Assembly (NCBI RefSeq): GCF_900113065.1
Contig: NZ_FOOA01000006.1
Span: forward strand, 1-64,000
Source of the DNA: Aureimonas phyllosphaerae
GTDB lineage: Bacteria > Pseudomonadota > Alphaproteobacteria > Rhizobiales > Rhizobiaceae
Reading direction: 5' to 3'
Length of the DNA: 64,000 bases
The position numbers and the translations under genes were made by a program. This document shows positions 33,602 through 43,505 of the stretch, piece by piece. Under the pieces are notes generated by a model that did no database searches, had not been told where the DNA came from, and saw only the letters and a list, made by a program, of their open reading frames with translations. Numbering within the stretch: the first letter of the stretch is position 1; every line of letters starts with the position of its first letter.

Positions 33602-34975
33602 TCAGTAGGCGAGATGCTGAAACAGGGGATCGATCCGGCCGCCCCAGGGGCCGCGGTGAAGGCGAAGAAGCTCCTCGGCCGCCGTCTCGCCGCGCGCCAG
33701 GATGTCGGCGAGCGGCTGGAGGAAGATCGTCTCGTCGTGGCCGTCCTCGTTGAGACGCGCGCGCGCGGCAAGGCCCTGCCGGGCGATCTCCAGCGTCTCG
33801 CGCGCGAGATCGAGGACGGTCCCGTCCCGGAACGGGGTCGCGAGGCCGAGGCGCGGCACCTCGGCCCGCAAACGCGAAGCCTCGTCGAAGTCGATGTCGC
33901 GCGTCAGCGCCATCACGGCGTCGAGCGCACCCTCGTCGTAGAGAAGGCCGGTCCAGTAGGCGGGCAGGGCGCAGATGCCGTGCCACGGTCCGCCGTCGGC
34001 GCCGCGCATCTCGATGAAACGCTTGAGCCGCACGTCCGGAAACAGTGTCGACAGGTGGTTTGCCCAGTCGCCCATGTTGGGCTCGGGCCGTGCGACCCGG
34101 CCTCCAAGCGCACCGTCGAGGAACTGGCGGAAGGTGATGTCGGTCGCGTCGTGATAGCGCCCCTCGCGCATCACGAAATACATCGGAACGTCGAGCGCCC
34201 ATTCGACATAGTCGCGGTAGCCAAAGCCCTCCTCGAACACGAAGGGCAGGAGGCCGGACCGCTGGTTGTCGACGTCGGACCAGACGTCGGAGCGCCAGGA
34301 CAGGAGGCCGTTCGGCTGCCCCTCGGTAAAGGGCGAATTGGCGAACAGCGCCGAGGCGACGGCCTGCAGGCGCATGCCGACCTGCATCTTGGCGCGCATG
34401 TCGGCTTCGGAGGCAAAGTCGAGGTTGACCTGGATCGTCGCCGTGCGGAACATCATGTCGAGGCCGCGTGTGCCGACCTTGGGCATGTAGCGTGCCATGA
34501 TGGCGTAGCGCGACTTCGGCATGACGGGCGTCTCGTCGAGCCGCCAGAGCGGGCTCGATCCGATCCCGAGGAAGCGGATGCCGAGCGGATCGGCGATCTC
34601 CCTGACATCGGCGAGATGGCGCCCGGTCTCGACGCAGGTCTCGTGCAGCGTCTCCAGCGGGGCGCCCGACAGTTCGAACTGCCCGCCCGGCTCCAGCGAG
34701 ATCGCGCCCTGGCCGCTGGCGCCCGCCAGCCCGATGATGCGACCCTCGTCGAGGATCGGCTCCCAGCCGGACAGCGCGGCCATGCCCTCGAGGACGCGGC
34801 GGATACCGCGATCGCCCTCGTAGGGCACGGGCCGCAGGTCGGCCGTGTAGAAGCCGAACTTCTCGTGCTCGGTGCCGATGCGGAAGTCCTCCCGCGGCTT
34901 CTCGCCCTCGGCGATATGGGCGACCAGTTCGTCGACGGAGCGGATCGGGGTCAGGTCGGTGGTGTCGCGCGCCAT
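33602..34975 (-). CDS. gshA: glutamate-cysteine ligase, plant/proteobacterial GCS2 type
   Basis: A 457-residue enzyme that joins glutamate and cysteine in the first step of glutathione synthesis. It matches the plant-like GshA of rhizobia rather than the E. coli form: FRIGTEHEKFGFY holds the first metal ligands, followed by ISLEPGGQFELSGAPL, NQRSGLLPFVFEEGFGYRDY (in two strands) and TLFPDVRLKRFIEMRGADGG. ATG at 34975 follows GGAG by 6 bases. It lies 118 bases after rsmE on the same strand, the usual order in Hyphomicrobiales. Confidence 0.92.
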   Translation of the reverse strand: MARDTTDLTPIRSVDELVAHIAEGEKPREDFRIGTEHEKFGFYTADLRPVPYEGDRGIRRVLEGMAALSGWEPILDEGRIIGLAGASGQGAISLEPGGQFELSGAPLETLHETCVETGRHLADVREIADPLGIRFLGIGSSPLWRLDETPVMPKSRYAIMARYMPKVGTRGLDMMFRTATIQVNLDFASEADMRAKMQVGMRLQAVASALFANSPFTEGQPNGLLSWRSDVWSDVDNQRSGLLPFVFEEGFGYRDYVEWALDVPMYFVMREGRYHDATDITFRQFLDGALGGRVARPEPNMGDWANHLSTLFPDVRLKRFIEMRGADGGPWHGICALPAYWTGLLYDEGALDAVMALTRDIDFDEASRLRAEVPRLGLATPFRDGTVLDLARETLEIARQGLAARARLNEDGHDETIFLQPLADILARGETAAEELLRLHRGPWGGRIDPLFQHLAY

Positions 34976-35093
34976 CAGGGGCTCCAGCCAGAAGTCGGGA
35001 TCGCCGAGGTCTGGGGACCCCGGCGCGTTGGGGCGGTGTCTGTCCGCTTTCCGGGCGGCAGGCAAGGGGCATCCGGTGAACGGTGCGGCCGCG

Positions 35094-35840
35094 TCACGTG
35101 GCGATCCAGTCGCCCGCGCTCGCCTGGATGGCAGCAAGGGCGGCCACGGCCGCCGTATCGGCGCGCAGGATGCGGGGGCCAAGCGAGATGCGATGGACGT
35201 TCGGAAGGGCGAGGAGCGTCTCGCGCTCGCCCGCCGAGAACCCGCCTTCCGGGCCGATCAGGAGCGCGAGCGGATGCCCTTTCAGCGCCCCGAGCGTTTC
35301 GAGCGGGCTCGCCGCGTCCGCGCGCTCGTCGCAGAAAATCAGCGCCCGTGCAGCGTCCCGCTCCGCCAGGAACCGGTCGAAGCGCAGGGGCTCGCGGCAT
35401 TCGGGCACGGACAGGATGCCGCACTGCTCGGCGGCCTCCACGGCGTTTGCCGCCATGCGTTCGACGTTGACGCGCGGCGCCTGGCAGTGCTGCGTCAGGA
35501 CCGGCTGCAGGACGCCCGCGCCCATCTCCACCGCCTTCTGGACCATGTAGTCGAGGCGTGCGCTCTTCAGCGGCGCGAAGCAGTAATGAAGATCGGCGGC
35601 CTCGGTCTGCTCGCGCACGCGGCTTTCGGGAACGAGCGACAGGCGCTTCTTGCCCTCGCGCTTCAGCCGCGCGCGCCATTCCCCGTCGCGCCCGTTGAAG
35701 ACGAGGACGCCCGCGCCGTCGTCGAGCCGCAGGACGTTGAGGAGGTAGTTGGTCTGGCCGGCGTCCGCCTCCACGGCGTCACCTGCGGCAAGCGGCGCGT
35801 CGAGGAACAGGCGCTGACCGGAAAAATCGTAGTCGGGCAT
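35094..35840 (-). CDS. rsmE: 16S rRNA m3U1498 methyltransferase
   Basis: A 248-residue SPOUT methyltransferase that modifies U1498 of 16S rRNA. The N-terminal PUA-like domain (residues about 1-75) holds QTNYLLNVLRLDDG. The C-terminal knot carries LLIGPEGGFSAGE and SLGPRILRADTAAVAAL, the SAM-binding loops. ATG at 35840 is chosen (GAGG upstream), rather than ATG at 35870, because the family starts MPDYDFSGQRLF-like. It precedes gshA and may be co-transcribed with it. Confidence 0.92.
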   Translation of the reverse strand: MPDYDFSGQRLFLDAPLAAGDAVEADAGQTNYLLNVLRLDDGAGVLVFNGRDGEWRARLKREGKKRLSLVPESRVREQTEAADLHYCFAPLKSARLDYMVQKAVEMGAGVLQPVLTQHCQAPRVNVERMAANAVEAAEQCGILSVPECREPLRFDRFLAERDAARALIFCDERADAASPLETLGALKGHPLALLIGPEGGFSAGERETLLALPNVHRISLGPRILRADTAAVAALAAIQASAGDWIAT

Positions 35841-35996
35841 CCAAATCCTCGAGGCGTCGGGCGGAGCCAAACGGGCTGCGAACGGTTAGCCGTGACCCCA
35901 TCGGGCCGGCCAAGCTTCCTTCGTTGTAGCGAGCGCTCCCCCGATTTCCACCCGCGCGACCGTGCGCGCGCGGGAAACCCCCTCGAGGAACACGAC

Positions 35997-36794
35997 ATGG
36001 ATCTTCAGATCGGCGGGCGCGTCGCCATCATCACCGGCGCCAGCGACGGCATGGGCTGGGCGACCGCCAGGCTCCTGGCGCAGGAGGGCGTGCGGCTCGT
36101 CCTCAGCGACGTCAAGACCGACACGCTGGAACGCGAGGTCGCCACGCTCGGCGGCGAGGCGATCGCGGTGAAGGCGGACGTCACGAGCCAGGCTGAGGTC
36201 GATGCGCTCGTCGCAGCGGCAGTCGAGCGGTTCGGAACGGTCGACATCGTGGTCCACACCGCCGGCATCACCGGCGCCAAGGGCGACCCGCTCGAGATGA
36301 CCGACGCGGACTACGAGGAGGCCTACCGAACCGATTTCCTGTCGGCCGTGCGCATGGCGCGGGCTGCCGTGCCGGTGATGAAGCGGGGCGGCTGGGGGCG
36401 TTTCGTCTGCGTCGCGTCGGAGAACGTCGTCCAGCCCTACTGGGAGGAGGCGACCTACAACACGGCCAAGGCGGCGCTCGCCGTCTTCATGAAGGGCCTG
36501 TCCTACAAGCTCGCGGCCGACGGCGTCCTCGTCAACACGGTCGCGCCCGCCTTCATCGCGACGCCGATGACCGACGAGATGATGAAGAAGCGCGCGGAGG
36601 AGAAGGGCGTCTCCTTCGACGAGGCGATCGAGAGCTTCCTCGAGGAGGAGCGTCCCGGCATCGTCCAGAAGCGGCGCGGCGAGGCCGAGGAGGTCGCCGC
36701 CGTCATCGCGCTCCTCGTCTCGGAACGCGCGTCCTTCGTGAACGGCGCGAACATGCGCGTCGACGGCGGATCGGTGCAGGCCGTGCAGAACTGA
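35997..36794 (+). CDS. short-chain dehydrogenase/reductase (SDR)
   Basis: A 265-residue classical SDR. The cofactor motif is TGASDGMG near residue 14. The catalytic set is Ser141, Tyr154 and Lys158 (YNTAK), with the right 13-residue Ser-Tyr spacing. An acidic residue after the second strand (SDVKTD) favours NAD over NADP. A 30-residue insert after the active site is rich in Lys and Glu (MMKKRAEEKGVSFDEAIESF). ATG at 35997 has CGAGGAA upstream. It stands alone, divergent from rsmE, so the alcohol or ketone substrate cannot be predicted. Confidence 0.85.
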   Translation: MDLQIGGRVAIITGASDGMGWATARLLAQEGVRLVLSDVKTDTLEREVATLGGEAIAVKADVTSQAEVDALVAAAVERFGTVDIVVHTAGITGAKGDPLEMTDADYEEAYRTDFLSAVRMARAAVPVMKRGGWGRFVCVASENVVQPYWEEATYNTAKAALAVFMKGLSYKLAADGVLVNTVAPAFIATPMTDEMMKKRAEEKGVSFDEAIESFLEEERPGIVQKRRGEAEEVAAVIALLVSERASFVNGANMRVDGGSVQAVQN

Positions 36795-37017
36795 CGGGGG
36801 CGGGGCGCCATGCCGCAAGGCCCTGGGGCGGGTCGCCTGTGAGGCGGTCCCGCTCCGGGTTTTGAGGTTTTTCCCTGCGAGGCGAAAGGCGGTGTTCACC
36901 ATTCTCGCATGAAGCGCCCCGCGTCTCATCCGTCAGGCAGGGTGAGAAGCGGTTTCTTCAGGGGCCGGCTCCATGGTTCCGCTCGGCTGAACGATCGGTC
37001 GCCCTTGAGGAAGCCCC

Positions 37018-38154
37018 ATGTCCGTCATCGCCGACGCTTTTCCTGCCAGACGGCGTAGCACCGTCCTCGATCCTGCGCGTCTTCGTTTCGGGGTCCTGAC
37101 CGAAGCGCCCGTGATCGCGCTGATCACTCTCTACGTCCTGTGCGCTCTGGCCATGACGCGCGAGAGCTTCTTCGATCTGGTGGTCAGGCTTCCCACGCCT
37201 TTCCTCGCCATGCTGGGCATGACGGTCGTGACTGCGATCGCGCTCGGCGCGGTCCGCTGCCTTGCCGTGACCCGGCCGAAGAGCCCGATCCGGCAGATGC
37301 TGGGAGAGGCGCGCGACGCGCTGAAAGATGGCTGGATCGAGCGATGGCTGCCCATGGCGCTCGCCGGCTCGCTGATGATGGTCGTCTTCGGCGACACCAA
37401 GACCGAAATCCCGGCGCTTGCCGGCGGCTTCCGGTGGGACGGGACGTTCGAGGCTCTCGACCGCACCCTCCATGGCGGCATCGCCCCTTGGGAACTGCTG
37501 CATCCCGTCCTCGGCTATCCCGTCGTCACCTATCTCCTCAGCCTGAACTACAGCCTGTGGTTCACGCTGATGTGGGGCATGTTCTTCTTCCATCAGACGA
37601 TGCGACCGGGAACGCTCGGCCGCACCCGTTTCCTCGTCAGCTTCGTGCTGCTCTGGACGGTGGGCGGCACGCTTCTCGCGACGCTCTTCTCGTCGGCCGG
37701 GCCCTGCTATTTCGGCCTCGTGGCGGCGGGGCCGGACCCGTATCAGCCGCTGATGGCCTATCTCCGGCAAGCCGATGCCGTGCTTCCGCTGATGGCACTT
37801 GATATCCAGGACCTGCTTTGGGCGATGAAGTCCGCGGGAGTTCAAGGAGCCGGCATTTCGGCGATGCCGAGCCTCCACAACGCCGTGGCCCTTCTCATGT
37901 TTCTCGCCACCGCCAGGCTCGCGCCGTGGGTGCGCCTCGCCTTCGCCCTGCATTTTGGTCTCGTGTTCCTCGGATCGATCCATCTCGGCTGGCACTACGC
38001 CGTGGATGCCTATGCGTCTTTCGCCCTGACCCTTGTCGTCTGGTTCGGTCTTGGCCCGCTCGCGGACCGGTGGGATCGGTTCGTCGCCGAGCGTCGTCCG
38101 GCCATGCGGCGGCCTGTGGATCAGTTCGCGGCCACCTCCAGCGCTCGGCCGTAG
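37018..38154 (+). CDS. PAP2-superfamily integral membrane phosphatase/phosphotransferase
   Basis: A 378-residue protein with about six to eight hydrophobic segments. The PAP2 motifs C2 ([10 protein letters not shown]) and C3 ([14 protein letters not shown]) are clear; the histidines in both are the catalytic residues. The long N-terminal half and the [11 protein letters not shown] segment resemble the inositol-phosphoceramide synthase/AUR1-like branch, which acts on membrane lipids. A lipid phosphate phosphatase or head-group transferase is therefore likely. Its last 34 bases overlap the opposite macrodomain gene. Confidence 0.82.
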   Translation: MSVIADAFPARRRSTVLDPARLRFGVLTEAPVIALITLYVLCALAMTRESFFDLVVRLPTPFLAMLGMTVVTAIALGAVRCLAVTRPKSPIRQMLGEARDALKDGWIERWLPMALAGSLMMVVFGDTKTEIPALAGGFRWDGTFEALDRTLHGGIAPWELLHPVLGYPVVTYLLSLNYSLWFTLMWGMFFFHQTMRPGTLGRTRFLVSFVLLWTVGGTLLATLFSSAGPCYFGLVAAGPDPYQPLMAYLRQADAVLPLMALDIQDLLWAMKSAGVQGAGISAMPSLHNAVALLMFLATARLAPWVRLAFALHFGLVFLGSIHLGWHYAVDAYASFALTLVVWFGLGPLADRWDRFVAERRPAMRRPVDQFAATSSARP

Positions 38155-38654
38155 GTCGCGGCGTCGCCCTCGGAAAAGCAGACGAGGGCGATGCGCCGGA
38201 AATGGCCGGTCGCGGCCGCCACCAGCGCCTCGTGCACCGCGATGTGGGCGGCCCGGCATTTCGGGAAGCCGTAGACGCCGGTGGAGATCGCCGGAAACGC
38301 GATCGAGCGGAGGCCGTTCTCGCGCGCCAGGACAAAGGACGAGCGGTACGCGCTCGCCAGCACCTCGTCCTCGCCTTGCGTTCCGCCATGCCAGACCGGG
38401 CCGACCGTATGGATCACGCGTGCCGCGGGCAGATGGTAGCCGAAGGTGATCCGGGCCTCGCCCGGCGGGCAGCCGCCGATCGTGCGGCATTCCTCCAGAA
38501 GTTTTGGGCCGGCCGCGCGATGGATCGCCCCGTCGACACCCCCGCCGCCCAGAAGGCTCGGGTTGGCCGCGTTGACGATCGCGTCGACCCTGCAGTCCGT
38601 GATGTCGCCGACCGTGACCTCGATCACCGTGCCGGCCCGCTCGATCCGCGCCAT
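38121..38654 (-). CDS. macrodomain protein, O-acetyl-ADP-ribose deacetylase type
   Basis: A 177-residue single macrodomain. [22 protein letters not shown] is the ADP-ribose binding loop (first part [13 protein letters not shown]), and [12 protein letters not shown] is the phosphate loop; both are typical of YmdB/MacroD. Such enzymes remove acetyl from O-acetyl-ADP-ribose or ADP-ribose from proteins. ATG at 38654 follows GAGGAGG. It is divergent from glcD and its 3' end overlaps the PAP2 gene in the opposite direction, which is unusual but supported by both reading frames. Confidence 0.9.
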   Translation of the reverse strand: MARIERAGTVIEVTVGDITDCRVDAIVNAANPSLLGGGGVDGAIHRAAGPKLLEECRTIGGCPPGEARITFGYHLPAARVIHTVGPVWHGGTQGEDEVLASAYRSSFVLARENGLRSIAFPAISTGVYGFPKCRAAHIAVHEALVAAATGHFRRIALVCFSEGDAATYGRALEVAAN

Positions 38655-38782
38655 GACGTCCTCCTCGGCCGCCGATCCCCGCGCATTGCTCCACAAATTG
38701 CGGCGTCCGGGTTTCGTGGCGGCTCGGAATTGCTCTAATCTGCGTTCAAGACCGACAAGAAGCATACCGACGGGAGGCGCCG

Positions 38783-40276
38783 ATGACCATCGCGATGCCA
38801 AAGCCGAACGCGAAGATCATGGCGCGGCGGGCCGCGATCGTGGCCGCCATGCGCGCCATCGTGCCGGGCGAGGGCGTGGTCGACGCTGGCGTCGAGATGC
38901 GCGTCTTCGAGACCGATGCCCTGACCGCCTATCGCCAGATGCCGCTCGTCGTGGTGCTGCCCGAAACGGTGAGCCAAGTGGCGGCCGTCTTGCGCTACTG
39001 CCACGAGAACGAGGTGCCCGTCGTGCCGCGTGGGGCGGGCACGTCGCTGTCCGGCGGCTCGCTGCCACTGGAAGACGGGGTGCTTCTCGTCCTCTCGCGC
39101 TTCAACCGCATCCTCGAGGTCGACTTCGACAACCGCTGCGCCGTGGTGCAGCCGGGCGTCACCAATCTCGGCATCACTAGGGAGGTCGAGCATGCCGGCT
39201 TCTACTACGCGCCCGACCCGTCCTCGCAGATCGCCTGCTCGATCGGCGGCAACGTCGCGGAGAACTCGGGCGGGGTGCACTGCCTGAAATACGGCCTCAC
39301 GGCCAACAACCTTCTCGGCGTCGAGTTCGTCACCATCGAGGGCGAGGTGATCCGCCTCGGCGGCAAGCATCTCGACTCGGAAGGCTACGACCTCCTCGGC
39401 CTCCTCACAGGCTCGGAAGGGTTGCTCGGCGTCGTGACCGAGGTCACCGTGCGCATCCTGCAGAAGCCCGAGACGGCGCGCGCCGTCCTGATCGGCTTCC
39501 CGACCTCGGAACAGGCGGGCACCTGCGTCGCCGCGATCATCGCGCGCGGCATCATTCCCGGCGGCATGGAGATGATGGACGCGCCCGCGATCCGCGCGGC
39601 CGAGGACTTCGTCCATGCCGGCTATCCGCTCGACGTCGAGGCGCTCCTGATCGTCGAGCTCGACGGGCCGGGCGCCGAGGTCGACCACCTCCTAAGCGAG
39701 GTCGAGGGCATCGCGCGCGAGAACGGCGCCACCACCGCTCGCGTCTCGCAGTCGGATGCCGAGCGCATGACCTTCTGGGCGGGCCGCAAGGCCGCGTTCC
39801 CCGCGGTCGGGCGCATCTCGCCGGACTATCTCTGCATGGACGGCACGATCCCGCGCAAGGAGCTGCCGCGGGTGCTGGCCGGCATGCGGGCCCTGTCGCA
39901 GAAGCATCGGCTGGCGGTGGCCAACGTCTTCCATGCCGGCGACGGCAATCTCCATCCCCTGATCCTCTACGATGCCTCGAAGGACGACGAACTGCAGCGC
40001 GCCGAGGATTTCGGAGCCGACATCCTGCGCCTGTGCGTCGAGGTCGGCGGCGTTCTGACGGGCGAGCACGGCGTCGGCATCGAGAAGCGCGACCTGATGC
40101 CCGAGATGTTCGGCGAGGACGATCTCAAGCATCAGCAGCGGGTGAAGTGCGCCTTCGACCCGCGGCACCTCCTCAATCCCGGCAAAATGTTCCCCGTTCT
40201 GCACCGCTGTGCCGAACTCGGCCGGCTCCATGTCCACAAGGGGCAACTGCCCTTTCCCGAGCTTCCCCGGTTCTGA
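38783..40276 (+). CDS. glcD: glycolate oxidase subunit GlcD
   Basis: A 497-residue FAD-linked subunit of glycolate dehydrogenase, which oxidises glycolate to glyoxylate and feeds electrons to the respiratory chain. The PCMH-type FAD domain is at residues about 50-230 ([35 protein letters not shown]) and the C-terminal domain ends with [13 protein letters not shown] and [17 protein letters not shown] at 38783 follows GGAGG by 5 bases. The stop overlaps the glcE start in TGATG, so translation is coupled. Confidence 0.93.
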   Translation: MTIAMPKPNAKIMARRAAIVAAMRAIVPGEGVVDAGVEMRVFETDALTAYRQMPLVVVLPETVSQVAAVLRYCHENEVPVVPRGAGTSLSGGSLPLEDGVLLVLSRFNRILEVDFDNRCAVVQPGVTNLGITREVEHAGFYYAPDPSSQIACSIGGNVAENSGGVHCLKYGLTANNLLGVEFVTIEGEVIRLGGKHLDSEGYDLLGLLTGSEGLLGVVTEVTVRILQKPETARAVLIGFPTSEQAGTCVAAIIARGIIPGGMEMMDAPAIRAAEDFVHAGYPLDVEALLIVELDGPGAEVDHLLSEVEGIARENGATTARVSQSDAERMTFWAGRKAAFPAVGRISPDYLCMDGTIPRKELPRVLAGMRALSQKHRLAVANVFHAGDGNLHPLILYDASKDDELQRAEDFGADILRLCVEVGGVLTGEHGVGIEKRDLMPEMFGEDDLKHQQRVKCAFDPRHLLNPGKMFPVLHRCAELGRLHVHKGQLPFPELPRF

Positions 40277-41508
40277 TGTCCTCTGCATCCCTCGCGTCTC
40301 CGGCTGGCGACACGCTCCGTCCGCGCTCGCCGGAAGAGGTCCTCGAGATCGTGGCGGCGGCGCTCGCCGACGAGACGCCGCTCGCCGTCGAGGGCTCGGG
40401 CTCGAAGGCCGGGCTCGGGCGTCCGGTCCAGGCCGCCCGCACCCTGTCCCTGCAGAACCTCGCGGGCCTCCATTTCTACGAGCCGGAAGAGCTCGTCCTG
40501 TCGGCCCGCGCCGGCACGCCGATCGCCGAGGTCGAGGCGCTGGTCGAGGCGAAGGGGCAGCGCCTCGACTTCGAGCCGATGGACTACGGCCCGCTGCACG
40601 GCCTTCCCCGCGGCCTCGGCACTCTTGGCGGCGCGATCGCCTGCAACCTGTCCGGCTCGCGCCGTCTGAAACAGGGCGCTGCGCGCGACCACATCCTCGG
40701 CCTGTCCGCCGTCTCGGGCCGGGCCGAGGCCTTCAAGGCGGGCGGGCGCGTCGTCAAGAACGTGACGGGCTACGACCTGTCCAAGGGGATGACCGGCTCC
40801 TTCGGCACGCTCGCCGTCCTTACCGACCTCACGATCAAGGTGATGCCAAAGCCCCCCGCCGAGACGACACTGGTGGTGCGCGGGCTCGACGACGAGGCGG
40901 CGGCCGGCGCGATGGCCGCCGCAATGGGCTCCTCGGCGGAGGCGTCCGGCGCCGCGCACCTGCCCTACGGCATTCCCGCTCGCGTCGGCGAGGGCGTGCT
41001 CGGGCGCGAGGCGGCCACCGCGATCCGGCTCGACGGGTTCGGCCCGTCGGTCGAGGCGCGCGCCGCGCACCTCGGCGCGGGTCTCCAGCGCGTCGGGCCG
41101 CTCGAGCGGCTCGAGGGCGAGGCGTCGGCCGCCTTCTGGCGCGACGTGCGCGACGTCATGCCGTTTGCCGACGGCACCGAGCGACCGGTCTGGCGCATCT
41201 CGATGACGCCGACGCGGGCGCCGGGCTTCGTCATGGCGCTGCGGATGCGGCTCGCCGCCGACGCCTTCTACGACTGGCAGGGCGGCCTCGTCTGGCTGCG
41301 CCTCGACGGCGGACCGCAAGCCGAGACGGTCCGCACCGAGCTTGCCCGCCACGGCGGCGGCCACGCGACCCTCGTACGCGCCAGCCTCTCCGACCGGGCG
41401 GCGGTGCCGGTATTCCAGCCCCAGCCCGGCCCCCTCGCGGCCCTATCGCAGCGGCTGAAGGATCAGTTCGACCCGAAGGGCATCCTCAATCCGGGGCGGA
41501 TGGGCTAA
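40276..41508 (+). CDS. glcE: glycolate oxidase subunit GlcE
   Basis: A 410-residue FAD-binding subunit of the same complex. The FAD region is VEGSGSKAGLGRPV near residue 40 and GTLGGAIACNLSGSRRLKQGAARDHILG near 115 (shown in part); VKNVTGYDLSKGMTGSFGTL is typical of GlcE. The C-terminus FDPKGILNPGRM repeats the GlcD ending. ATG at 40276 overlaps the glcD stop by one base. Normally glcF follows directly; here a toxin-antitoxin pair lies between. Confidence 0.93.
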   Translation: MSSASLASPAGDTLRPRSPEEVLEIVAAALADETPLAVEGSGSKAGLGRPVQAARTLSLQNLAGLHFYEPEELVLSARAGTPIAEVEALVEAKGQRLDFEPMDYGPLHGLPRGLGTLGGAIACNLSGSRRLKQGAARDHILGLSAVSGRAEAFKAGGRVVKNVTGYDLSKGMTGSFGTLAVLTDLTIKVMPKPPAETTLVVRGLDDEAAAGAMAAAMGSSAEASGAAHLPYGIPARVGEGVLGREAATAIRLDGFGPSVEARAAHLGAGLQRVGPLERLEGEASAAFWRDVRDVMPFADGTERPVWRISMTPTRAPGFVMALRMRLAADAFYDWQGGLVWLRLDGGPQAETVRTELARHGGGHATLVRASLSDRAAVPVFQPQPGPLAALSQRLKDQFDPKGILNPGRMG

Positions 41509-41509
41509 C

Positions 41510-41752
41510 GTGGCCGAGCAATCGATGGAGACCGGCGTGACAGAAGAAGACCTGTTCGAAGAGAACCGCGAAGTCATGAGCGGTGCGCTTGTCTTCAAGG
41601 GGACGCGGATACCGGTCGATGTGCTGTTCGAGAGCCTTCTCGGTGGCTCTACCCTAGATGAAATCCTCGACGACTTCCCCTCGATCGGTCGAGACCGCGC
41701 CGAAGCGGCCGTGCGCCTCGCGGTGCGTTCGCTTCGCCTTAAAGCGGCTTGA
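41510..41752 (+). CDS. DUF433 antitoxin
   Basis: An 80-residue DUF433 protein, a small helix-turn-helix family that acts as antitoxin. The core FKGTRIPVDVLFESLLGGSTLDEILDDFP is typical (seen from residue 29). It starts GTG at 41510 one base after glcE; ATG at 41525 is an alternative. Its stop overlaps the toxin start. Sitting between glcE and glcF, it is most likely expressed from the glc operon, or autoregulates through a promoter within glcE. GC content is lower than that of the flanking glc genes, consistent with insertion. Confidence 0.85.
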   Translation: MAEQSMETGVTEEDLFEENREVMSGALVFKGTRIPVDVLFESLLGGSTLDEILDDFPSIGRDRAEAAVRLAVRSLRLKAA

Positions 41753-42114
41753 TGCGGATCGTTCTCGACGAGGGCATTCCGCGGAGTCTCGCAGGTCTTC
41801 TCATCGCGCGCGGCTTTGACACAACCGCCTTTCCAGATGCCTGGCAAGGCCTTTCCGACAAGCAGATGCTGGATGCTGCGGTCAGCAGTGGCTTCTCGAT
41901 CCTGATAACTCAGGATCGCAACATGCCTTTTCAGCGCCCGCTGAAACAGGTCGAGATTTCAGTGCTGATCGTCCCGGAGTTGGATCGGAAGGCATCGCTC
42001 GCAAAGGCCGACGCCATTGCAGAGCGCATTCCAGAGCTGGAGATGAGACGTTACGCGCTTCTGGGACTGGACGGCAGTCTGCCCGAGCCGCCCGTCAAAC
42101 CGTTCAAGGCCTGA
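41752..42114 (+). CDS. DUF5615 PIN-like toxin
   Basis: A 120-residue PIN-like protein paired with the DUF433 gene. MRIVLDEGIPRSLAGLL starts with the conserved Asp-Glu metal ligands, and ILITQDRNMPFQ carries the second acidic site. The family is inferred to be a ribonuclease toxin. ATG at 41752 shares its A with the antitoxin TGA; a TTG three bases upstream is possible. The stop is followed after 11 bases by glcF, so any transcript of glcF would pass through the toxin gene. Confidence 0.85.
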   Translation: MRIVLDEGIPRSLAGLLIARGFDTTAFPDAWQGLSDKQMLDAAVSSGFSILITQDRNMPFQRPLKQVEISVLIVPELDRKASLAKADAIAERIPELEMRRYALLGLDGSLPEPPVKPFKA

Positions 42115-42125
42115 CAGGGGTCACC

Positions 42126-43448
42126 ATGCAAACCGCCTTCACCCCCGAAGCCCTGCGCGATCCGGACACGGCCCATACGGAAGGGATCGTGCGCAAGTGC
42201 GTGCATTGCGGCTTCTGCACGGCAACCTGTCCTACCTATGTCACGCTCGGCAACGAGCTCGATTCCCCGCGCGGGCGCATCTACCTCGTCAAGGAGATGC
42301 TGGAGAACAACCGGCCGGCGGATGAGAAGACCGTCACCCACATCGATCGCTGCCTGTCCTGCCTCGCCTGCATGACGACCTGCCCGTCCGGCGTGAACTA
42401 CATGCATCTCGTGGACCATGCCCGGGTGCATATCGAGCGGACCTACCGGCGCCCGGTCCCCGACCGTCTGATCCGGTGGTTACTCGCCAAGGTCCTGCCC
42501 TATCCCCGCCGCTTCCGCTTCGCGCTCCGGGCCGCGCGGCTCGGACGGCCGTTCGCGGGCGTGCTCGACGGGATCAAGCCGCTGAAGCCCCTGGCGGCGA
42601 TGCTGCGGCTAGCGCCGACGCACCTGCCGGCCGCGCCGGTGCGGCCCCTCGCGCCTGCGTCCGCAGGGCGGCGCGTCGCGATCCTCGCCGGCTGTGCCCA
42701 GTCGGTGCTCGATCCCGGCATCAACGCGGCAACCGTCCGGCTCCTGGGGCGGCTCGGCATCGAGGTCGTCTCGCCGCCGGGCGAGGGATGCTGCGGGGCG
42801 CTCGTCCACCACATGGGGCGCGAGGACGAGGCGCTCGGCTTCGCGCGGCGCCTCGTCGACGCCTGGACCGCCGAGATCGAGGGGCGGGGGCTCGAGGCCA
42901 TCGTGATCACGGCGTCGGGTTGCGGCACGACGATCAAGGACTACGGCCATATGCTGCGGCTCGATCCGGCCTATGCCGAGAAGGCCGCGCGCGTCTCGGC
43001 GCTGGCGAAGGACGTGACGGAGTATTTGGAGACGCTCGACCTGCCCCTGCCCGAGCGGCCGGTGGACGCCGTCGTCGCCTATCATTCCGCCTGCTCGATG
43101 CAGCACGGGCAGAAGATCGGTCAAGCGCCGAAGGTGCTGCTGGCGCAGGCCGGCTTCACGGTGCGCGACGTGCCGGAGGGACATCTGTGCTGCGGTTCGG
43201 CCGGGACCTACAACATCCTGCAGCCGGAGATTTCGGCCAGGCTTCGCGACCGGAAGGTCGCCAATATCGAACGCATCCGCCCCGACATCATCGCGACCGG
43301 CAACATCGGCTGCATGACGCAGATCGGCTCGGCCACCGCGATCCCGATCGTCCACACGGTCGAGCTTCTCGACTGGGCGTTCGGCGGCGAGAAGCCTGCC
43401 GCGCTCGAATCGTTCACACCCCGTCCGCTTGCGGTCGCGGCAGAGTAG
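42126..43448 (+). CDS. glcF: glycolate oxidase iron-sulfur subunit GlcF
   Basis: A 440-residue Fe-S subunit that carries electrons from GlcDE to the membrane pool. Two 4Fe-4S ferredoxin motifs are CVHCGFCTATCP (residues about 25-36) and CLSCLACMTTCP (about 78-89). Two CCG domains follow (GEGCCGALVHHMG and HLCCGSAGTYN). The length fits the family. It is the last of the glc genes, separated from glcE by the DUF433/DUF5615 pair, and is followed by a hairpin. Confidence 0.93.
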   Translation: MQTAFTPEALRDPDTAHTEGIVRKCVHCGFCTATCPTYVTLGNELDSPRGRIYLVKEMLENNRPADEKTVTHIDRCLSCLACMTTCPSGVNYMHLVDHARVHIERTYRRPVPDRLIRWLLAKVLPYPRRFRFALRAARLGRPFAGVLDGIKPLKPLAAMLRLAPTHLPAAPVRPLAPASAGRRVAILAGCAQSVLDPGINAATVRLLGRLGIEVVSPPGEGCCGALVHHMGREDEALGFARRLVDAWTAEIEGRGLEAIVITASGCGTTIKDYGHMLRLDPAYAEKAARVSALAKDVTEYLETLDLPLPERPVDAVVAYHSACSMQHGQKIGQAPKVLLAQAGFTVRDVPEGHLCCGSAGTYNILQPEISARLRDRKVANIERIRPDIIATGNIGCMTQIGSATAIPIVHTVELLDWAFGGEKPAALESFTPRPLAVAAE

Positions 43449-43456
43449 AAACGGCA

Positions 43457-43482
43457 AACGACCCGCGCAGAGGCGGGCCGTT
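43457..43482. terminator. hairpin after glcF, facing the transpeptidase gene
   Basis: AACGACCCGC pairs with GCGGGCCGTT (one mismatch on the plus strand, a G-U pair on the minus) around a 6-base loop. Short T-runs follow on the minus strand only. It lies between two convergent genes. Confidence 0.5.
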
Positions 43483-43505
43483 CGATATGTCTTGCCGGGT
43501 GGCGA

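Noticed and set aside
41510..42114. The DUF433/DUF5615 pair as part of a defence island
   Set aside because: Flanking genes are all glycolate oxidase; no other defence gene, integrase or repeat is present.
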